64,000 nucleotides of DNA, from assembly GCA_019112625.1 (NCBI GenBank), contig DXIW01000013.1:32960-96959 (forward strand), given 5' to 3'. Both the position numbers and the translations under genes were made by a program. The DNA is from Candidatus Acutalibacter stercorigallinarum. Its GTDB lineage: Bacteria; Bacillota; Clostridia; Oscillospirales; Acutalibacteraceae. The notes below the pieces were generated by a model that did not search any database, had not been told where the DNA came from, and was given only the letters and a program-made list of their open reading frames with translations. This document shows, one piece after another, positions 36,930 to 47,704 of the stretch; position 1 is the stretch's first letter; every line of letters starts with the position of its first letter.

Positions 36930-38806
36930 CGGCGGGCACCTCCTCTCTCTTCATCACACTGGGCCAGGATGGCCCGCTCCATCCCCGCCGCGTTCAGGCC
37001 CAGAGCCTCCAGGGAGCGGAACATGGGGGCGTGGCGCACGAAGGGGTCCTCCACGGCGTGGAGGTGATAGGACCCGGCAAAGCCGGCCTCCTGGAGCAGG
37101 CAGGAAAATTCCTCCCCGACACCCCCCTGGCGGATGCCCTCCTCGAAGAAGAACACGTGGCGGCAGGGTAAGGCCGCCTGTACGGCCTGGGGGTCGATGG
37201 GCACGATGCGGTTGAGTTTGATGACGCGCACTGGCAGTCCCAAACGTTCCAGGCGCTCCGCGCACTCGGCGGCAAAGGAGAACAGCCGGCCATAGGTGAC
37301 CAGGGCGATGGGGGCGTCCTCCGGGCCGTAGAAGGCCACGGGCTCTACGGTGCTGTGGAAGCCGCTGGGCTTATAGAGCTCCTTGCCCCGGGGGTAGCGG
37401 ATGGCGCACAGGCCCTGGCCCTGCTCCATGAGATACGCAAGCTGCAGCCGGAGCTCCCGGAAATAGCAGGGGGAATAGACGGTGACGCCGGGGATGGTGC
37501 GGAGGAAGGCGACGTCGAACAGGCCCTGGTGGGTCTGGCCGTCCTCCCCCACCAGCCCGGCCCGGTCGATGGCCAGCACCACCTTGGTGTGCTGCAGGGC
37601 CACGTCGTGGATGAGCTGGTCGTAGGCGCGCTGCAAAAAGGTAGAGTACACCGCGAACACCGGCAGCATGCCCCCGGCGGCCAGGCCCCCGGCAAAGGTG
37701 ACGGCGTGCTCCTCGGAGATGCCCACGTCGTAGAAGCGGTCCCGGAAGCGCTCCCGGAACCCCGTAAGCCCCGTGCCGTCCTGCATAGCGGCGGTGATAG
37801 CGCAGATGCGGGAGTCGTCCTCCGCCAGCTGGCAGAGGGTCTCCCCGAACTCGCTGGAGAAGTTTTTGGGCTGCTCCCCGGTGTCGCCGGTGGTCACGTC
37901 GAACCCGGAGAGGCCGTGGTAGATGCTGGGGTCCTGCTCGGCGTACTGGTAGCCCTTGCCCTTGTAGGTGCGCACGTGGAGCAGCACCGGCTTGTGGATG
38001 AGCTTGGCGCTCTCCAACGTCTCGGTGAGCTCCTTTAGGTCGTGGCCGTCGAAGGGGCCGTAGTAGGCGAAGCCGAAGTCGTCGAAGATGGTGGAGTTGT
38101 AAAACAGCTTTTTGATGGCGTCCTTCAGCCGGCGCAGGCTCCGGGCGATGGCCTTGCCCACCACCGGCAGCCGCTGCAGGGAGCTCTCCACGTTGTTTTT
38201 GACCTTGATATACCCGGGCTTGGTGCGGATATAGGTGAGGTACCGGGCCATGGAGCCCACGTTTTTGGAGATGGACATGGTGTTGTCGTTGAGGATCACG
38301 ATCAGGTTGCGGTGGAGGCGCCCGGCGTTGTTGAGGCCCTCGTAAGCCAGGCCGCCGGTGAGGGCGCCGTCCCCGATGACCGCCACCACGTAGTCCTCCT
38401 TCCCCTGGAGGTGGTTGGCCTCGGAGACGCCCAGGGCCGCGGAGATGGAGGTGCTGCTGTGGCCGCAGGTGAACAGGTCGTAGGGGCTCTCCTCCCGGCA
38501 GGGGAAACCGGCCAGGCCCCCCTCCTTGCGGATGGTGGAGAACTGGCCGCCGCGGCCGGTGAGGAGCTTATAGGCGTAGCTCTGGTGGCCCACGTCCCAC
38601 AGGATGGTGTCCTGGGGCGGGTCGAAGGCCAGGCCCAGGGCCACGGTGAGCTCTACCACCCCCAGGTTGGAGGCCAGGTGGCCCCCGTTGTGGGATACCG
38701 TATCGATGATGGCTTCCCTGAGCTCCTCGCAGAGGGCGTCCAGCTCCTCTTTGCCCAGGGACTTCAAATCTTTGGGGGAGCGGATCTGATCCAGGATCTT
38801 TCCCAT
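36926..38806 (-). CDS. dxs: 1-deoxy-D-xylulose-5-phosphate synthase
   Basis: GHQSYAYKLLTGR, GDGALTGGLAYEGLNN, DRAGLVGEDGQTHQG. Confidence 0.97.
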   Translation of the reverse strand: MGKILDQIRSPKDLKSLGKEELDALCEELREAIIDTVSHNGGHLASNLGVVELTVALGLAFDPPQDTILWDVGHQSYAYKLLTGRGGQFSTIRKEGGLAGFPCREESPYDLFTCGHSSTSISAALGVSEANHLQGKEDYVVAVIGDGALTGGLAYEGLNNAGRLHRNLIVILNDNTMSISKNVGSMARYLTYIRTKPGYIKVKNNVESSLQRLPVVGKAIARSLRRLKDAIKKLFYNSTIFDDFGFAYYGPFDGHDLKELTETLESAKLIHKPVLLHVRTYKGKGYQYAEQDPSIYHGLSGFDVTTGDTGEQPKNFSSEFGETLCQLAEDDSRICAITAAMQDGTGLTGFRERFRDRFYDVGISEEHAVTFAGGLAAGGMLPVFAVYSTFLQRAYDQLIHDVALQHTKVVLAIDRAGLVGEDGQTHQGLFDVAFLRTIPGVTVYSPCYFRELRLQLAYLMEQGQGLCAIRYPRGKELYKPSGFHSTVEPVAFYGPEDAPIALVTYGRLFSFAAECAERLERLGLPVRVIKLNRIVPIDPQAVQAALPCRHVFFFEEGIRQGGVGEEFSCLLQEAGFAGSYHLHAVEDPFVRHAPMFRSLEALGLNAAGMERAILAQCDEERGGARR

Positions 38807-38825
38807 GTTACCACCTGTCTGTCTG

Positions 38826-39683
38826 TTAGTCTTGTACCCCGTGCTGCAGCTTGGCGGCGGAGACGGTGTTCTTCAGCAGCATGGCGATGGTCATGGGCCC
38901 CACGCCGCCGGGCACCGGGGTGATGTAGCCCGCGATGGGCTCTACCGCGGCGAAGTCCACGTCGCCGCAGAGCTTGCCGTTCTCGTCCCGGTTCATGCCC
39001 ACGTCGATGACCACGGCCCCGGGCTTTACCATGTCCGCGGTGACGAAATGGGCCTTGCCCACCGCGGAGACCAGGATGTCCGCCCGGCGGCAGATCTCTG
39101 CCAAATCTTTGGTGCGGCTGTGGCAGATGGTGACCGTGCCGTTGTTGTGGAGCAGCAGCATGGCCATGGGCTTGCCCACGATGTTGCTGCGGCCGATGAC
39201 CACGCACTCCTTGCCGCTGATCTCCACCCCGGTGGAGCGGATGAGCTCGATGACGCCGGCGGGGGTGCAGGGCAGGAAGCGGTAGTCGCCGATCATGATC
39301 TTGCCCACGTTGTAGGCGTGGAAGGCGTCCACGTCCTTTTTGGGGTCGATGTGCTCCACCACCAGGGCCTCGTCCAGGCCTTTGGGCAGGGGGGACTGGA
39401 CTAAAATACCGTTGATCTCCGGCTTTTCGTTGAGCTGGCGGATCAGGTCCAACAGCTCCTGCTGGGTGGTGGAGGCGGGCAGGGCGTACTCCTCGGAGTA
39501 GATGCCCGCGGCGGCGCAGGCCTTCTTTTTGTTGTTCACATAGATGCGGGAGGCGGGGTCGTCCCCCACGATGACCACGGCCAGGCCGGGCTGGATGCCC
39601 TTTTTCACCAAGGCCTCCACCTCGGCCTTGACCGATGCTTTTACCTGGGCGGAGACGGCCTTCCCGTCGATGAGCTTTGCCAT
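38826..39683 (-). CDS. folD: Bifunctional methylenetetrahydrofolate dehydrogenase/cyclohydrolase
   Basis: [51 protein letters not shown]. Confidence 0.96.
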   Translation of the reverse strand: MAKLIDGKAVSAQVKASVKAEVEALVKKGIQPGLAVVIVGDDPASRIYVNNKKKACAAAGIYSEEYALPASTTQQELLDLIRQLNEKPEINGILVQSPLPKGLDEALVVEHIDPKKDVDAFHAYNVGKIMIGDYRFLPCTPAGVIELIRSTGVEISGKECVVIGRSNIVGKPMAMLLLHNNGTVTICHSRTKDLAEICRRADILVSAVGKAHFVTADMVKPGAVVIDVGMNRDENGKLCGDVDFAAVEPIAGYITPVPGGVGPMTIAMLLKNTVSAAKLQHGVQD

Positions 39684-39696
39684 GGCTGGTCCCTCC

Positions 39697-40824
39697 TTAT
39701 TCCTTTGGCTCCGGCTGGGCCGGGGCCTCCTGGTCCTCTTCCTCCGCCGGCTGGGGGGCGTCCTCCTGGGGAGCTTCGGGCTCCTCCCCTGCCCCGGCGG
39801 GCTCTTCGGTCTCAGCGGGTTCTTCGGCCTCAGCGGGCTCCTCGGTTTCGGCAAGTTCCGCCTCTTTGGCCTCTTTCTCCTTCTTCCGGTTGGGGAAGAT
39901 CTCGTCCAGCTCCTCGGGGGGCAAATCGCCGAAGATGGTGCTCTTCTCCAGCTCCGGGTCCACCACGGGCTCTACCAGGCCCACGGCCTCCATGACCTTG
40001 CGGCTGCCGCAGCCGGTGAGGCTGGTCTTATGCCGCAGCAGGAACAACAGGACCAGGCCTACCACCACGCAGGCGCCGGCCAGCACCTGGGACACCCGCA
40101 GGGAGGTGCCGGGGATGATGAGGCTGTCGGTGCGCAGGCCCTCGATGAAGAAGCGGCAGGCCCCGTACCACACGATGTACAGCAGGAAGGTCTGGCCGTC
40201 GTAGCGGCGGAGATAGAGGTTGAAGAAGTGCAGCAGCACGAAGCCTACCACGCACAGCAGGGACTCGTACAAAAAGCAGGGGTGCACCGGGCTGCTGCCC
40301 ACCACGGCCTGGGTGTTGTCGCTGACCATGCCCCAGGGCAGGTCGGTGGCGGTGCCGAAGGCCTCCTGGTTTACGAAGTTGCCCCAGCGGCCGATGGCCT
40401 GGCCGATGAGGAAGCCCAGGGAGGTCACGTCCAGCACGGCGGCCACCTTCAGCTTGCGCAGCTTGGCCATGAGCCCGCCGAACACCAGGGCGCCGATGAT
40501 GCCCCCGTAGATGGCAAGGCCCCCCTCCCGGATGTCGAAGATCTTAATGGGGTCGCTCCAATACTTGTCGCCGTCGTAAAAGACGCAGTAGTAGAGGCGG
40601 GCGCAGACGATGGCCCCCACCAGGCCCACCAGCACCGCGTCGAAGAGGCGGTCGGAGTCCACGTTCATCTTCTTGCTGGCCCAGAAGGCGTAGCCTACCC
40701 CCAGCAGGAAGCCCAGGGCGATGAGGATGCCGTACCAGCGCACCTGGAAATTGCCGATGGAGAAGGCCACTTCGTTTACCGTACATTCGATCCCCAGGCC
40801 GGGGAAATCCACTACATGAGTCAT
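39697..40824 (-). CDS. lgt: Prolipoprotein diacylglyceryl transferase with Glu/Pro-rich C-terminal tail
   Basis: [21 protein letters not shown]; tail [28 protein letters not shown]... Confidence 0.94.
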   Translation of the reverse strand: MTHVVDFPGLGIECTVNEVAFSIGNFQVRWYGILIALGFLLGVGYAFWASKKMNVDSDRLFDAVLVGLVGAIVCARLYYCVFYDGDKYWSDPIKIFDIREGGLAIYGGIIGALVFGGLMAKLRKLKVAAVLDVTSLGFLIGQAIGRWGNFVNQEAFGTATDLPWGMVSDNTQAVVGSSPVHPCFLYESLLCVVGFVLLHFFNLYLRRYDGQTFLLYIVWYGACRFFIEGLRTDSLIIPGTSLRVSQVLAGACVVVGLVLLFLLRHKTSLTGCGSRKVMEAVGLVEPVVDPELEKSTIFGDLPPEELDEIFPNRKKEKEAKEAELAETEEPAEAEEPAETEEPAGAGEEPEAPQEDAPQPAEEEDQEAPAQPEPKE

Positions 40825-40858
40825 GTTGTTTCCTTTCTGCTGTCTTGCCTATGAATTG

Positions 40859-42142
40859 TTACAGGGTCTTTACGATGGAGAGCACCTGCTGCTCCAGGGG
40901 AAGCCCTGCCAGGAACTGCTCCACATCGGCCACCGTGATACCTGCCAGGGCGTGGATGTAGGAGAAGAGCTCCCTGCCCTTGAAGGTGAGGCTGAGGATG
41001 GCGTTGGCGATGCTGGCCGTGCTGTTGAGGGCGGCCAGGTTCTGGCCGTAGAGGCTGCGCCGGGAGCGCTCGAAAGCGGCGGGGTCGATGCCCTCTTGCC
41101 GCAGGCGCAGCAACTCCTCCGTGATGGCTGCGGCCACGGCCTCCGGGTCGTTGGATTCGCCGCCGAACATGAGGGTGGCGTAGCCCTCCCCCTCGAAAAA
41201 TTCCGAGGCGAAGCTGGACTCGTTGACCAGGCCGCTGTCCAGCAGGCGGCGGAACAGCGGGGAGGCCTCGGAGGCCAGGACTTCCAGGAGGACCTCGGCG
41301 GCGGCCAGGTCCTTCTCCCCCCGGGGCGCTGTCCCGGGCAGCTTATAGCCAAACTGGAACAGGGGCAGGGCCACAGAGAGGGCCTCCTCCACCCGGGGCT
41401 GGGCCACAGAGGCGGGCTCGTCGGGGAATACCCGGCGGACGGTGACGGGGTCGCAGGGCTTGAGCATCTGGTCCAGGAGCTGGCACACCCGGTCCACGTC
41501 GAAGCTGCCCGCCAGGACAAAGGCCATGTTGTGCAGGTTATAGAAGGTGCGGTAGCAGCGGTACAGGTGGTCCGGGGTGATCTTGGCGATGCTCTCCACC
41601 GTGCCGGCGATGTCCTGCCGGATGGGGTGGGCGTGGTACATGGCCCGCAGGTAGTTGAACATCACCCGCCACTGGGGGTCGTCGTCGTACATTTTGATCT
41701 CCTGGCCGATGATGCCCTGCTCCTTGCGCACGGTCTCCTCGGTAAAATAGGGGGACTGGACAAAGTCCAGCAGGATCTCCAAGGAGTCGTAGAGCCGGTC
41801 GGTACAGGAGAACAGGTAGCTGGTGTTCTCGAAGGAGGTGTAGGCGTTGGCGCTGGCGCCGGTCTCGGCGTAGCGCTGGAAGGCGTCGCCGTCCTCGCTC
41901 TCGAACAGCTTGTGCTCCAGGTAGTGGGCGATGCCCTCGGGCACCGTCTCCGGGGCGGGCTCGTCGCTGCGCTGGAAGCAGCTGTCGATGGAGCCGTATT
42001 TCGTGCTGAAAATGGCGTAGGTGGTGCTGCTCTTCTCCTTGGGGTACAGAAAGACCCGCAGCCCCGAGGGGTGGGTGCCCGTGTAGTAGAAATCCCCTAC
42101 CGAGCCGCCGGTAATTTTTTGCAGTTCCATCTCAGCCGGCAC
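40859..42142 (-). CDS. yfmH: M16 family peptidase (YfmH type, catalytic motif present)
   Basis: GIAHYLEHKLFE (HxxEH zinc motif). Confidence 0.85.
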   Translation of the reverse strand: MPAEMELQKITGGSVGDFYYTGTHPSGLRVFLYPKEKSSTTYAIFSTKYGSIDSCFQRSDEPAPETVPEGIAHYLEHKLFESEDGDAFQRYAETGASANAYTSFENTSYLFSCTDRLYDSLEILLDFVQSPYFTEETVRKEQGIIGQEIKMYDDDPQWRVMFNYLRAMYHAHPIRQDIAGTVESIAKITPDHLYRCYRTFYNLHNMAFVLAGSFDVDRVCQLLDQMLKPCDPVTVRRVFPDEPASVAQPRVEEALSVALPLFQFGYKLPGTAPRGEKDLAAAEVLLEVLASEASPLFRRLLDSGLVNESSFASEFFEGEGYATLMFGGESNDPEAVAAAITEELLRLRQEGIDPAAFERSRRSLYGQNLAALNSTASIANAILSLTFKGRELFSYIHALAGITVADVEQFLAGLPLEQQVLSIVKTL

Positions 42143-43391
42143 CTCCTTTCAAGCGGTAGGACACGGCGTGCTTCAGCCGCCGGGCGGCCTGGACCACGTC
42201 CTCCGCCGTGTAGTGGGTGAGAAGGTCCGCGGCGTCCTCCGGGCTCTGGGTGGGGAGGTCGAAGGCCCGGGACAGGTACCAGTTCTCCACCGCGGGGAGG
42301 GAATCGGCCACGGAGCGCAGGGAATTCCTCATGGCCAGCTTGGCGTGGGAGAGCTCCTCCTCGGTCACGTCCCCCTGGCAGATGGCGTCCAGCTGGGCTT
42401 GGATGGCCTCCTCGGCCCGGTCCATATTGCTGGGCTCTACCCCGCTGTCGATGAACATGGCACCGCTGGCCCAGGAGAAGGCGGAGGAGCAGTAGTAGCA
42501 GAGGCTCATCTTCTCCCGCACGTTCAAAAACAGCTTGGAGCTCACTGTGCCGCCCAGCACCGCGTTTACCAGCTGGAACAGCATGCGCTCCTGTGGGGCG
42601 GCGTCCACCCGGTAGGCCAGGGACAGCTTGCCCTGGCTGACGGGCTGCTCCTCGGTGACACGCAGGACCTCCCGGGGCTCCCGGTAGGGGGCCTTCCCCA
42701 AAAGGCGGGGCTGCCCTATGCCCTGGAACCGCTGCCGGAAGGCGCTGGCCTCCGGCTGGCAGTCCCCCAGGGCGAAGATCTCGATCCGGGCGGTTTCCAG
42801 GGTCTGGCGCCAGGCCTGGTACAGGCCTTCCCGGCGGAGATTCTGAACGGCCTCCCGGCTGCCGCAGCGGTCAATGCCCGCCCGCTGGCCCTGGAACAGA
42901 AGCTCCTCGCAACGGCGGCGGGCGTAGACCATTTTGTCGTTGTACTCGGCGTCCTTCAGCTCCAGGAGCTGGCGCTTCTCCTGCTGGAAGCCCTCCTGGG
43001 GGAATTCCCCCTCCCTGTCCAGCAGGGGGTCGAAGAGGGCGTCGAACAGGAGCTGGGACAGCTCGGCCAGCATGTCCTCGCCCCCGAAGGCGTAGCGGCT
43101 GGCGATGCCGGAGACGGAGAGCTCCAGCACCTGGTACTCCCCGAACTTCCGCACGCCGGAGCGCAGGCTGGCCCCGTAGAGCTCCGCCAGGCGGCAGCTT
43201 AAGGCGGTGTAGTCGGGATACCGCCGGGTGGCGCGGCTGGCCAGGGCGGGCAGGATGCCCCGCTGGGCGGCGGTGGCCTCCTCAAGGGGCAGCAATAAAT
43301 CTACAGACAGGCCCAGCGTCTTAAAGCGAGGGTCTGTAAAAGTGTTTAGCTTTACAGCATTGTTGATCTGTTCCACAGATAGGGTGCTCAT
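42132..43391 (-). CDS. yfmF: M16 family protein (YfmF type, no HxxEH)
   Basis: VNAVLGGTVSSKLFLNVREKMSLCYYCSSAFSW; overlaps the YfmH-type gene; likely start 43391. Confidence 0.82.
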   Translation of the reverse strand: MSTLSVEQINNAVKLNTFTDPRFKTLGLSVDLLLPLEEATAAQRGILPALASRATRRYPDYTALSCRLAELYGASLRSGVRKFGEYQVLELSVSGIASRYAFGGEDMLAELSQLLFDALFDPLLDREGEFPQEGFQQEKRQLLELKDAEYNDKMVYARRRCEELLFQGQRAGIDRCGSREAVQNLRREGLYQAWRQTLETARIEIFALGDCQPEASAFRQRFQGIGQPRLLGKAPYREPREVLRVTEEQPVSQGKLSLAYRVDAAPQERMLFQLVNAVLGGTVSSKLFLNVREKMSLCYYCSSAFSWASGAMFIDSGVEPSNMDRAEEAIQAQLDAICQGDVTEEELSHAKLAMRNSLRSVADSLPAVENWYLSRAFDLPTQSPEDAADLLTHYTAEDVVQAARRLKHAVSYRLKGGAG

Positions 43392-43566
43392 AGTTAGCTC
43401 GTTCTCTCCTGGGATTGTATAAATATTCGTGAAAAAGCAGGTCACTGCCAATCATTATACCACATTTTCCAGGTAAATGAAGTGGGAAATGAAAAATTTT
43501 GGTGTGTGTAGAAAAACGCACCGCTTTGTGGGAAAGCGGCACGTTTTCGAGGTCGTCGTTTTGTCA

Positions 43567-44202
43567 TCACATGGTGCCGAAGATCCGGTCCCCCGCGTCC
43601 CCCAGGCCGGGAAGGATGTAGCACTTCTCGTTGAGGCAGCGGTCCACGGCGGCGCAGTACACCTGCACGTCGGGATGGGCCTCGGCCAGGGCCTGGATGC
43701 CCTCGGGGGCGGCGATGATGCACAGGAATTTGATGCTCTTGGGGTGGCTGCGCTTGATGATGGTGACCGCGTCGATGGCGGAGCCGCCGGTGGCCAGCAT
43801 GGGGTCCAGGACGATGACGTCACGTTCTTCAATGTCCTGGGGCAGCTTGTTGTAGTACTCCACGGGCTTGTGGGTCTCGGGGTCCCGGTACAGGCCGATA
43901 TGCCCCACCTTGGCGGAGGGCACCAGGCTCAGCATGCCGTCTACCATGCCCAGGCCCGCCCGGAGGATGGGCACGAAGGCCAGCTTCCGCCCGGCGATGA
44001 CCTTGGTGGTGGTCTTTTCCAGGGGGGTGACGGTCTCTACGTCCATCAGGGGCAGGTCACGGGTGGCCTCGTAGCACATGAGCATGGCAATCTCACTGAC
44101 CAGCTCCCGGAAATTTTTCGTGCCCGTGGACACGTCTCGCAGAAAAGTGAGCTTGTGCTGGATCAGGGGATGATCCATGACAAAGACGTTTGGATATTCC
44201 AT
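43567..44202 (-). CDS. upp: Uracil phosphoribosyltransferase
   Basis: [38 protein letters not shown]. Confidence 0.97.
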   Translation of the reverse strand: MEYPNVFVMDHPLIQHKLTFLRDVSTGTKNFRELVSEIAMLMCYEATRDLPLMDVETVTPLEKTTTKVIAGRKLAFVPILRAGLGMVDGMLSLVPSAKVGHIGLYRDPETHKPVEYYNKLPQDIEERDVIVLDPMLATGGSAIDAVTIIKRSHPKSIKFLCIIAAPEGIQALAEAHPDVQVYCAAVDRCLNEKCYILPGLGDAGDRIFGTM

Positions 44203-44238
44203 GGCAAACTACCTCCCAAAAAATTCAGTCCGGCGGGG

Positions 44239-44685
44239 TCACAGCTCCCCTGCCTCGATCTGGGCGATCTGGTCGATGCGCCGCTGGTGGCGGTCCCCGT
44301 CGAAGCCGGTGTGGAGGAAGATCTCCGCCAGCTTTACGCCGGTGGCGGTGTCCACCACCTTGCCGCCCATGCACAGGATGTTGGAGTTGTTGTGGCGGCG
44401 GGTCATCTCGGCGCAGTACTCGTTGGTGCACAGCGCCGCCCGGATGCCCTTCACCTTATTGGCGGCGATGGACATGCCGATGCCGGTGGAGCACACCAAA
44501 ATGCCGTAATCCGCCTGGCCCTGGGCCACGCAGCGGGCCACCTGAGCGGCGATGGGGCCGTAGTCTACCGAATCCTCGCTGAAGGCGCCGAAGTCCTGGC
44601 AGGGGATGTGCTCCTGCTCCAGGTAGGCGCGCACGGCCTCTTTTAAGGCAAAGCCGCCGTGGTCGCAGCCGATCGCAACTTTCAT
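44239..44685 (-). CDS. rpiB: Ribose-5-phosphate isomerase B
   Basis: IGCDHGGFALKEAV, VCSTGIGMSIAANKVKGIRAALC. Confidence 0.96.
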   Translation of the reverse strand: MKVAIGCDHGGFALKEAVRAYLEQEHIPCQDFGAFSEDSVDYGPIAAQVARCVAQGQADYGILVCSTGIGMSIAANKVKGIRAALCTNEYCAEMTRRHNNSNILCMGGKVVDTATGVKLAEIFLHTGFDGDRHQRRIDQIAQIEAGEL

Positions 44686-45398
44686 AGGGAGATCCCTCCT
44701 TGTTTTTGTTCCATTCGTTGTTTCAGTTCCCGCTCCGCCTGGGGCAGCCGCAGGTACACCGGGACCAGCTCCGCCGGGCTGCAGGCGGGGCGGGTCTCCT
44801 CACAGGCCAGCAGGGCCACGGAAGAGGCCCGCTGGTACCGCTGGGCCTCGGGGGCCAGCCGCGCCCCCCAGGGGGAGAAGGCCTTGTGGCACAGGGCGGC
44901 GCCGTCCCCCAGAAGGAGCAGGCGCTCCCCGTAGGGGCGGCACTCCTCCCCCAGCTGTTGGATGGACAGGGCCCGGTCCCCGGTGAGGCGGCGGAGCGTG
45001 CCCCCCTGAGCCTGGAACAGGGCGTTGTACACCTGTCCGCAGCGGGCGTCCATCACCGCGCAGAGGATGGCGCCCTCCTGGCCCAGGCCGCCGTAGGCGA
45101 TGGCCTCCAGGGTGGAGAGGCCGCAGCAGGGGGTATTGTGGGGAAAGGCCAGGCCTTTGACGCAGGACACGCCGATGCGCACCCCGGTAAAGGAGCCGGG
45201 GCCGTGGGTCACGGCGAAGCGGTGGAAATCGCCGGGGGACTTCCCCAGGCTTTGCAGCAGGCCCTGGACCATGGGCAGCAGGGTCTGGCTGTGGGTCTGC
45301 TTTGTGTTCATGTAAAATTCCCCCAGCAGCCGGCCGTCCTCCGCCACGGCGGCAGAGGCGGCGACGGCCGAGGAGTCGATGCCTAAGACCAGCATGTT
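44682..45398 (-). CDS. tsaB: tRNA t6A biosynthesis protein TsaB
   Basis: MLVLGIDSSAVAASAAV, THGPGSFTGVRIGVSCVKGLA. Confidence 0.94.
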   Translation of the reverse strand, partial: NMLVLGIDSSAVAASAAVAEDGRLLGEFYMNTKQTHSQTLLPMVQGLLQSLGKSPGDFHRFAVTHGPGSFTGVRIGVSCVKGLAFPHNTPCCGLSTLEAIAYGGLGQEGAILCAVMDARCGQVYNALFQAQGGTLRRLTGDRALSIQQLGEECRPYGERLLLLGDGAALCHKAFSPWGARLAPEAQRYQRASSVALLACEETRPACSPAELVPVYLRLPQAERELKQRMEQKQGGISL

Positions 45399-45831
45399 AC
45401 AGCTCCCCCTTCCAGCCTGTGATGGTGATGACCCGCTGGGTCTCCCCTTCTCCCGGGGCGATGGCAATGGTCACTGTGCCCTCCGGCAGGGCCTCGGCGA
45501 TGTTTTCGCTCCACTCGATGACCAGCACCCGGTCCGTGTCCAGGTAGTCGAAAAAGCCGGTGGAGTACAGGTCGTCCCAGCCGGTGACGCGGTACATGTC
45601 GAAGTGCTCTACGGTCAGGCGGCCCTGGTACTCGTTGACGATGGCGAAGGTGGGGCTGGAGACCACGTCCCCCGCCCCCAGGCCCCGCATGAGGCCCCGG
45701 GTGAAGGCGGTCTTGCCCATGCCCATGCCCCCGGTGAAGGCCAGCACCTCCCCGCCGGTGAGCCGGGCGGCCAGCCGGGCGGCCAGGGCCTCGGTCTCCG
45801 CCGGGGAATTGGTGGTAAAGCGCTGCTCCAT
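45397..45831 (-). CDS. tsaE: tRNA t6A biosynthesis ATPase TsaE
   Basis: TGGMGMGKTAFTRGL, VSSPTFAIVNEYQG, HFDMYR. Confidence 0.95.
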   Translation of the reverse strand: MEQRFTTNSPAETEALAARLAARLTGGEVLAFTGGMGMGKTAFTRGLMRGLGAGDVVSSPTFAIVNEYQGRLTVEHFDMYRVTGWDDLYSTGFFDYLDTDRVLVIEWSENIAEALPEGTVTIAIAPGEGETQRVITITGWKGEL

Positions 45832-45834
45832 AGC

Positions 45835-47511
45835 TTAGAACAGGCCGTGGATCACAGCCTGGCTGTCCACGTCGATCTTCTCGGCGGCGGGGACCTTGGG
45901 CAGGCCGGGCATGGTCATGATGTCGCCGGCGTAGGCCACCACGAACCCGGCGCCGGAGGAGAGCTTCAGGTCCCGGATGGTGATGGCAAAGCCGGTGGGC
46001 CGGCCCAGGAGGGCCGGGTCGTCGGAGAGGGAGTACTGGGTCTTGGCGACACAGACGGGCATCTTGTCGCCGCCCAGGGCCTTGATCTCCTTTAAGGACT
46101 TTAAGGCCTTGCTGGTGTAGGTCACCTTGTCCGCGCCGTAGATGGTCTTGGCGATGGTCTCGATCTTCTCCTCCACCGGGGCCTCGTCGGGGTAGATGGG
46201 GGCGAAGTGGGACTTGCCCTCCGTCTCGTCGATGACGTCGCAGATGGTCTGGGCCAGCTCCTTGCCGCCCTCGCCGCCCTTGGCGAACACCTCGGACAGG
46301 GCGTAGCGCACCCCCAGCTCCTTGCAGCAGTTGTCGATGACCTGGAGCTCCCCGTCGGTGTCGGTGCCGAAGCGGTTGATGGCCACCACCACGGGGATGC
46401 CGAACTTCTGCATGTTCTCCACGTGGGCTTTCAGGTTCACCACGCCTTTTTCCAGGGCGGGGATGTTCTCCTCCCCTAGCTGGGCCTTGGGCACGCCGCC
46501 GTTGTACTTCAGGGCGCGGACCGTGGCCACCACCACCACGCAGGAGGGGGTGAGCCCGGCCATGCGGCATTTGATGTCCAGGAATTTCTCGGCGCCCAGG
46601 TCGGAGCCGAAGCCAGCCTCGGTGATGCAGTAGTCCGCCAGCTTGAGGGCCAGGCGGGTGGCCCGCACGGAGTTGCACCCGTGGGCGATATTGGCGAAGG
46701 GCCCGCCGTGCATGATGGCCGGGGTGCCCTCGATGGTCTGCACCAGGTTGGGGTTCACCGCGTCCTTCAGCAGGGCGGTCATGGCGCCGTCGGCCTTGAT
46801 GTCCCGGGCGTAGACGGGCTGGCCGCTGTAGGTGTAGGCGATGAGCATATCCCCCAGCCGCTTTTTCAGGTCGTCCATATCCTTTGCCAGGCACAGGATG
46901 GCCATGACCTCGGAGGCCACAGTGATGATGAAGCCGTCCTCCCGGGGCACGCCGTTGATCTTGCCGCCCAGGCCCACCACCACGTTGCGCAGGGCCCGGT
47001 CGTTCATGTCCAGGCAGCGCTTGATGAGGATGCGCCGGGGGTCGATGCCCAGGGCATTCCCCTGCTGCAGGTGGTTGTCCAGCATGGCGCAGCACAGGTT
47101 GTTGGCGGAGGTGATGGCGTGCATGTCCCCGGTGAAGTGGAGGTTGATGTCCTCCATGGGCAGCACCTGGGCGTAGCCGCCGCCGGCCGCGCCGCCCTTG
47201 ACCCCGAACACCGGGCCCAGGGAGGGCTCCCGCAGGGCGATGATGGCGTTTTTGCCGATTTTGGCCATGGCCTGGCCCAGGCCCGCCGTGGTGGTGGTCT
47301 TCCCCTCACCGGCGGGAGTGGGATTGATGGCCGTTACCAGCACCAGCTTGCCGTCGGGCTTGTCCTGCAGGCGCTGGAACAGGGACTGGTTCAGCTTGGC
47401 CTTGTAGCGGCCGTAGAGCTCCAGCTCCTCCTCTTCGATGCCCAGTTCTTTCGCGACCTGGACGATGGGCTTTAACTGCGTGCTCTGGGCGATCTCGATA
47501 TCTGAAAGCAT
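45835..47511 (-). CDS. fhs: Formate-tetrahydrofolate ligase
   Basis: [56 protein letters not shown]. Confidence 0.97.
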   Translation of the reverse strand: MLSDIEIAQSTQLKPIVQVAKELGIEEEELELYGRYKAKLNQSLFQRLQDKPDGKLVLVTAINPTPAGEGKTTTTAGLGQAMAKIGKNAIIALREPSLGPVFGVKGGAAGGGYAQVLPMEDINLHFTGDMHAITSANNLCCAMLDNHLQQGNALGIDPRRILIKRCLDMNDRALRNVVVGLGGKINGVPREDGFIITVASEVMAILCLAKDMDDLKKRLGDMLIAYTYSGQPVYARDIKADGAMTALLKDAVNPNLVQTIEGTPAIMHGGPFANIAHGCNSVRATRLALKLADYCITEAGFGSDLGAEKFLDIKCRMAGLTPSCVVVVATVRALKYNGGVPKAQLGEENIPALEKGVVNLKAHVENMQKFGIPVVVAINRFGTDTDGELQVIDNCCKELGVRYALSEVFAKGGEGGKELAQTICDVIDETEGKSHFAPIYPDEAPVEEKIETIAKTIYGADKVTYTSKALKSLKEIKALGGDKMPVCVAKTQYSLSDDPALLGRPTGFAITIRDLKLSSGAGFVVAYAGDIMTMPGLPKVPAAEKIDVDSQAVIHGLF

Positions 47512-47704
47512 TTCCCCCACACCTTTCCGACCGTTGCCGGCCAAAAAATGATTTGCATACGCAGTCCTATTATAGAATATCTTGCCGGAAGTGTAAAGCC
47601 CGAAACAAAAAACTTGAAGCCCGCGGGGGGATATGCTATAATAGTTTGACATAATTTGTGAAGAAACCGCCCCCGCGGGGGCTTTGGGAAAGAACAGGAC
47701 TGCT

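Noticed and set aside
45383-47095. 570-aa minus-strand ORF in another frame of fhs/tsaE
   Set aside because: Out-of-frame product rich in R/G/P/H; fhs and tsaE are unambiguous.
47512-47704. THF riboswitch upstream of fhs
   Set aside because: Only a TTTACA-17-TATAAT promoter and a short leader visible; no match to the THF aptamer pattern.
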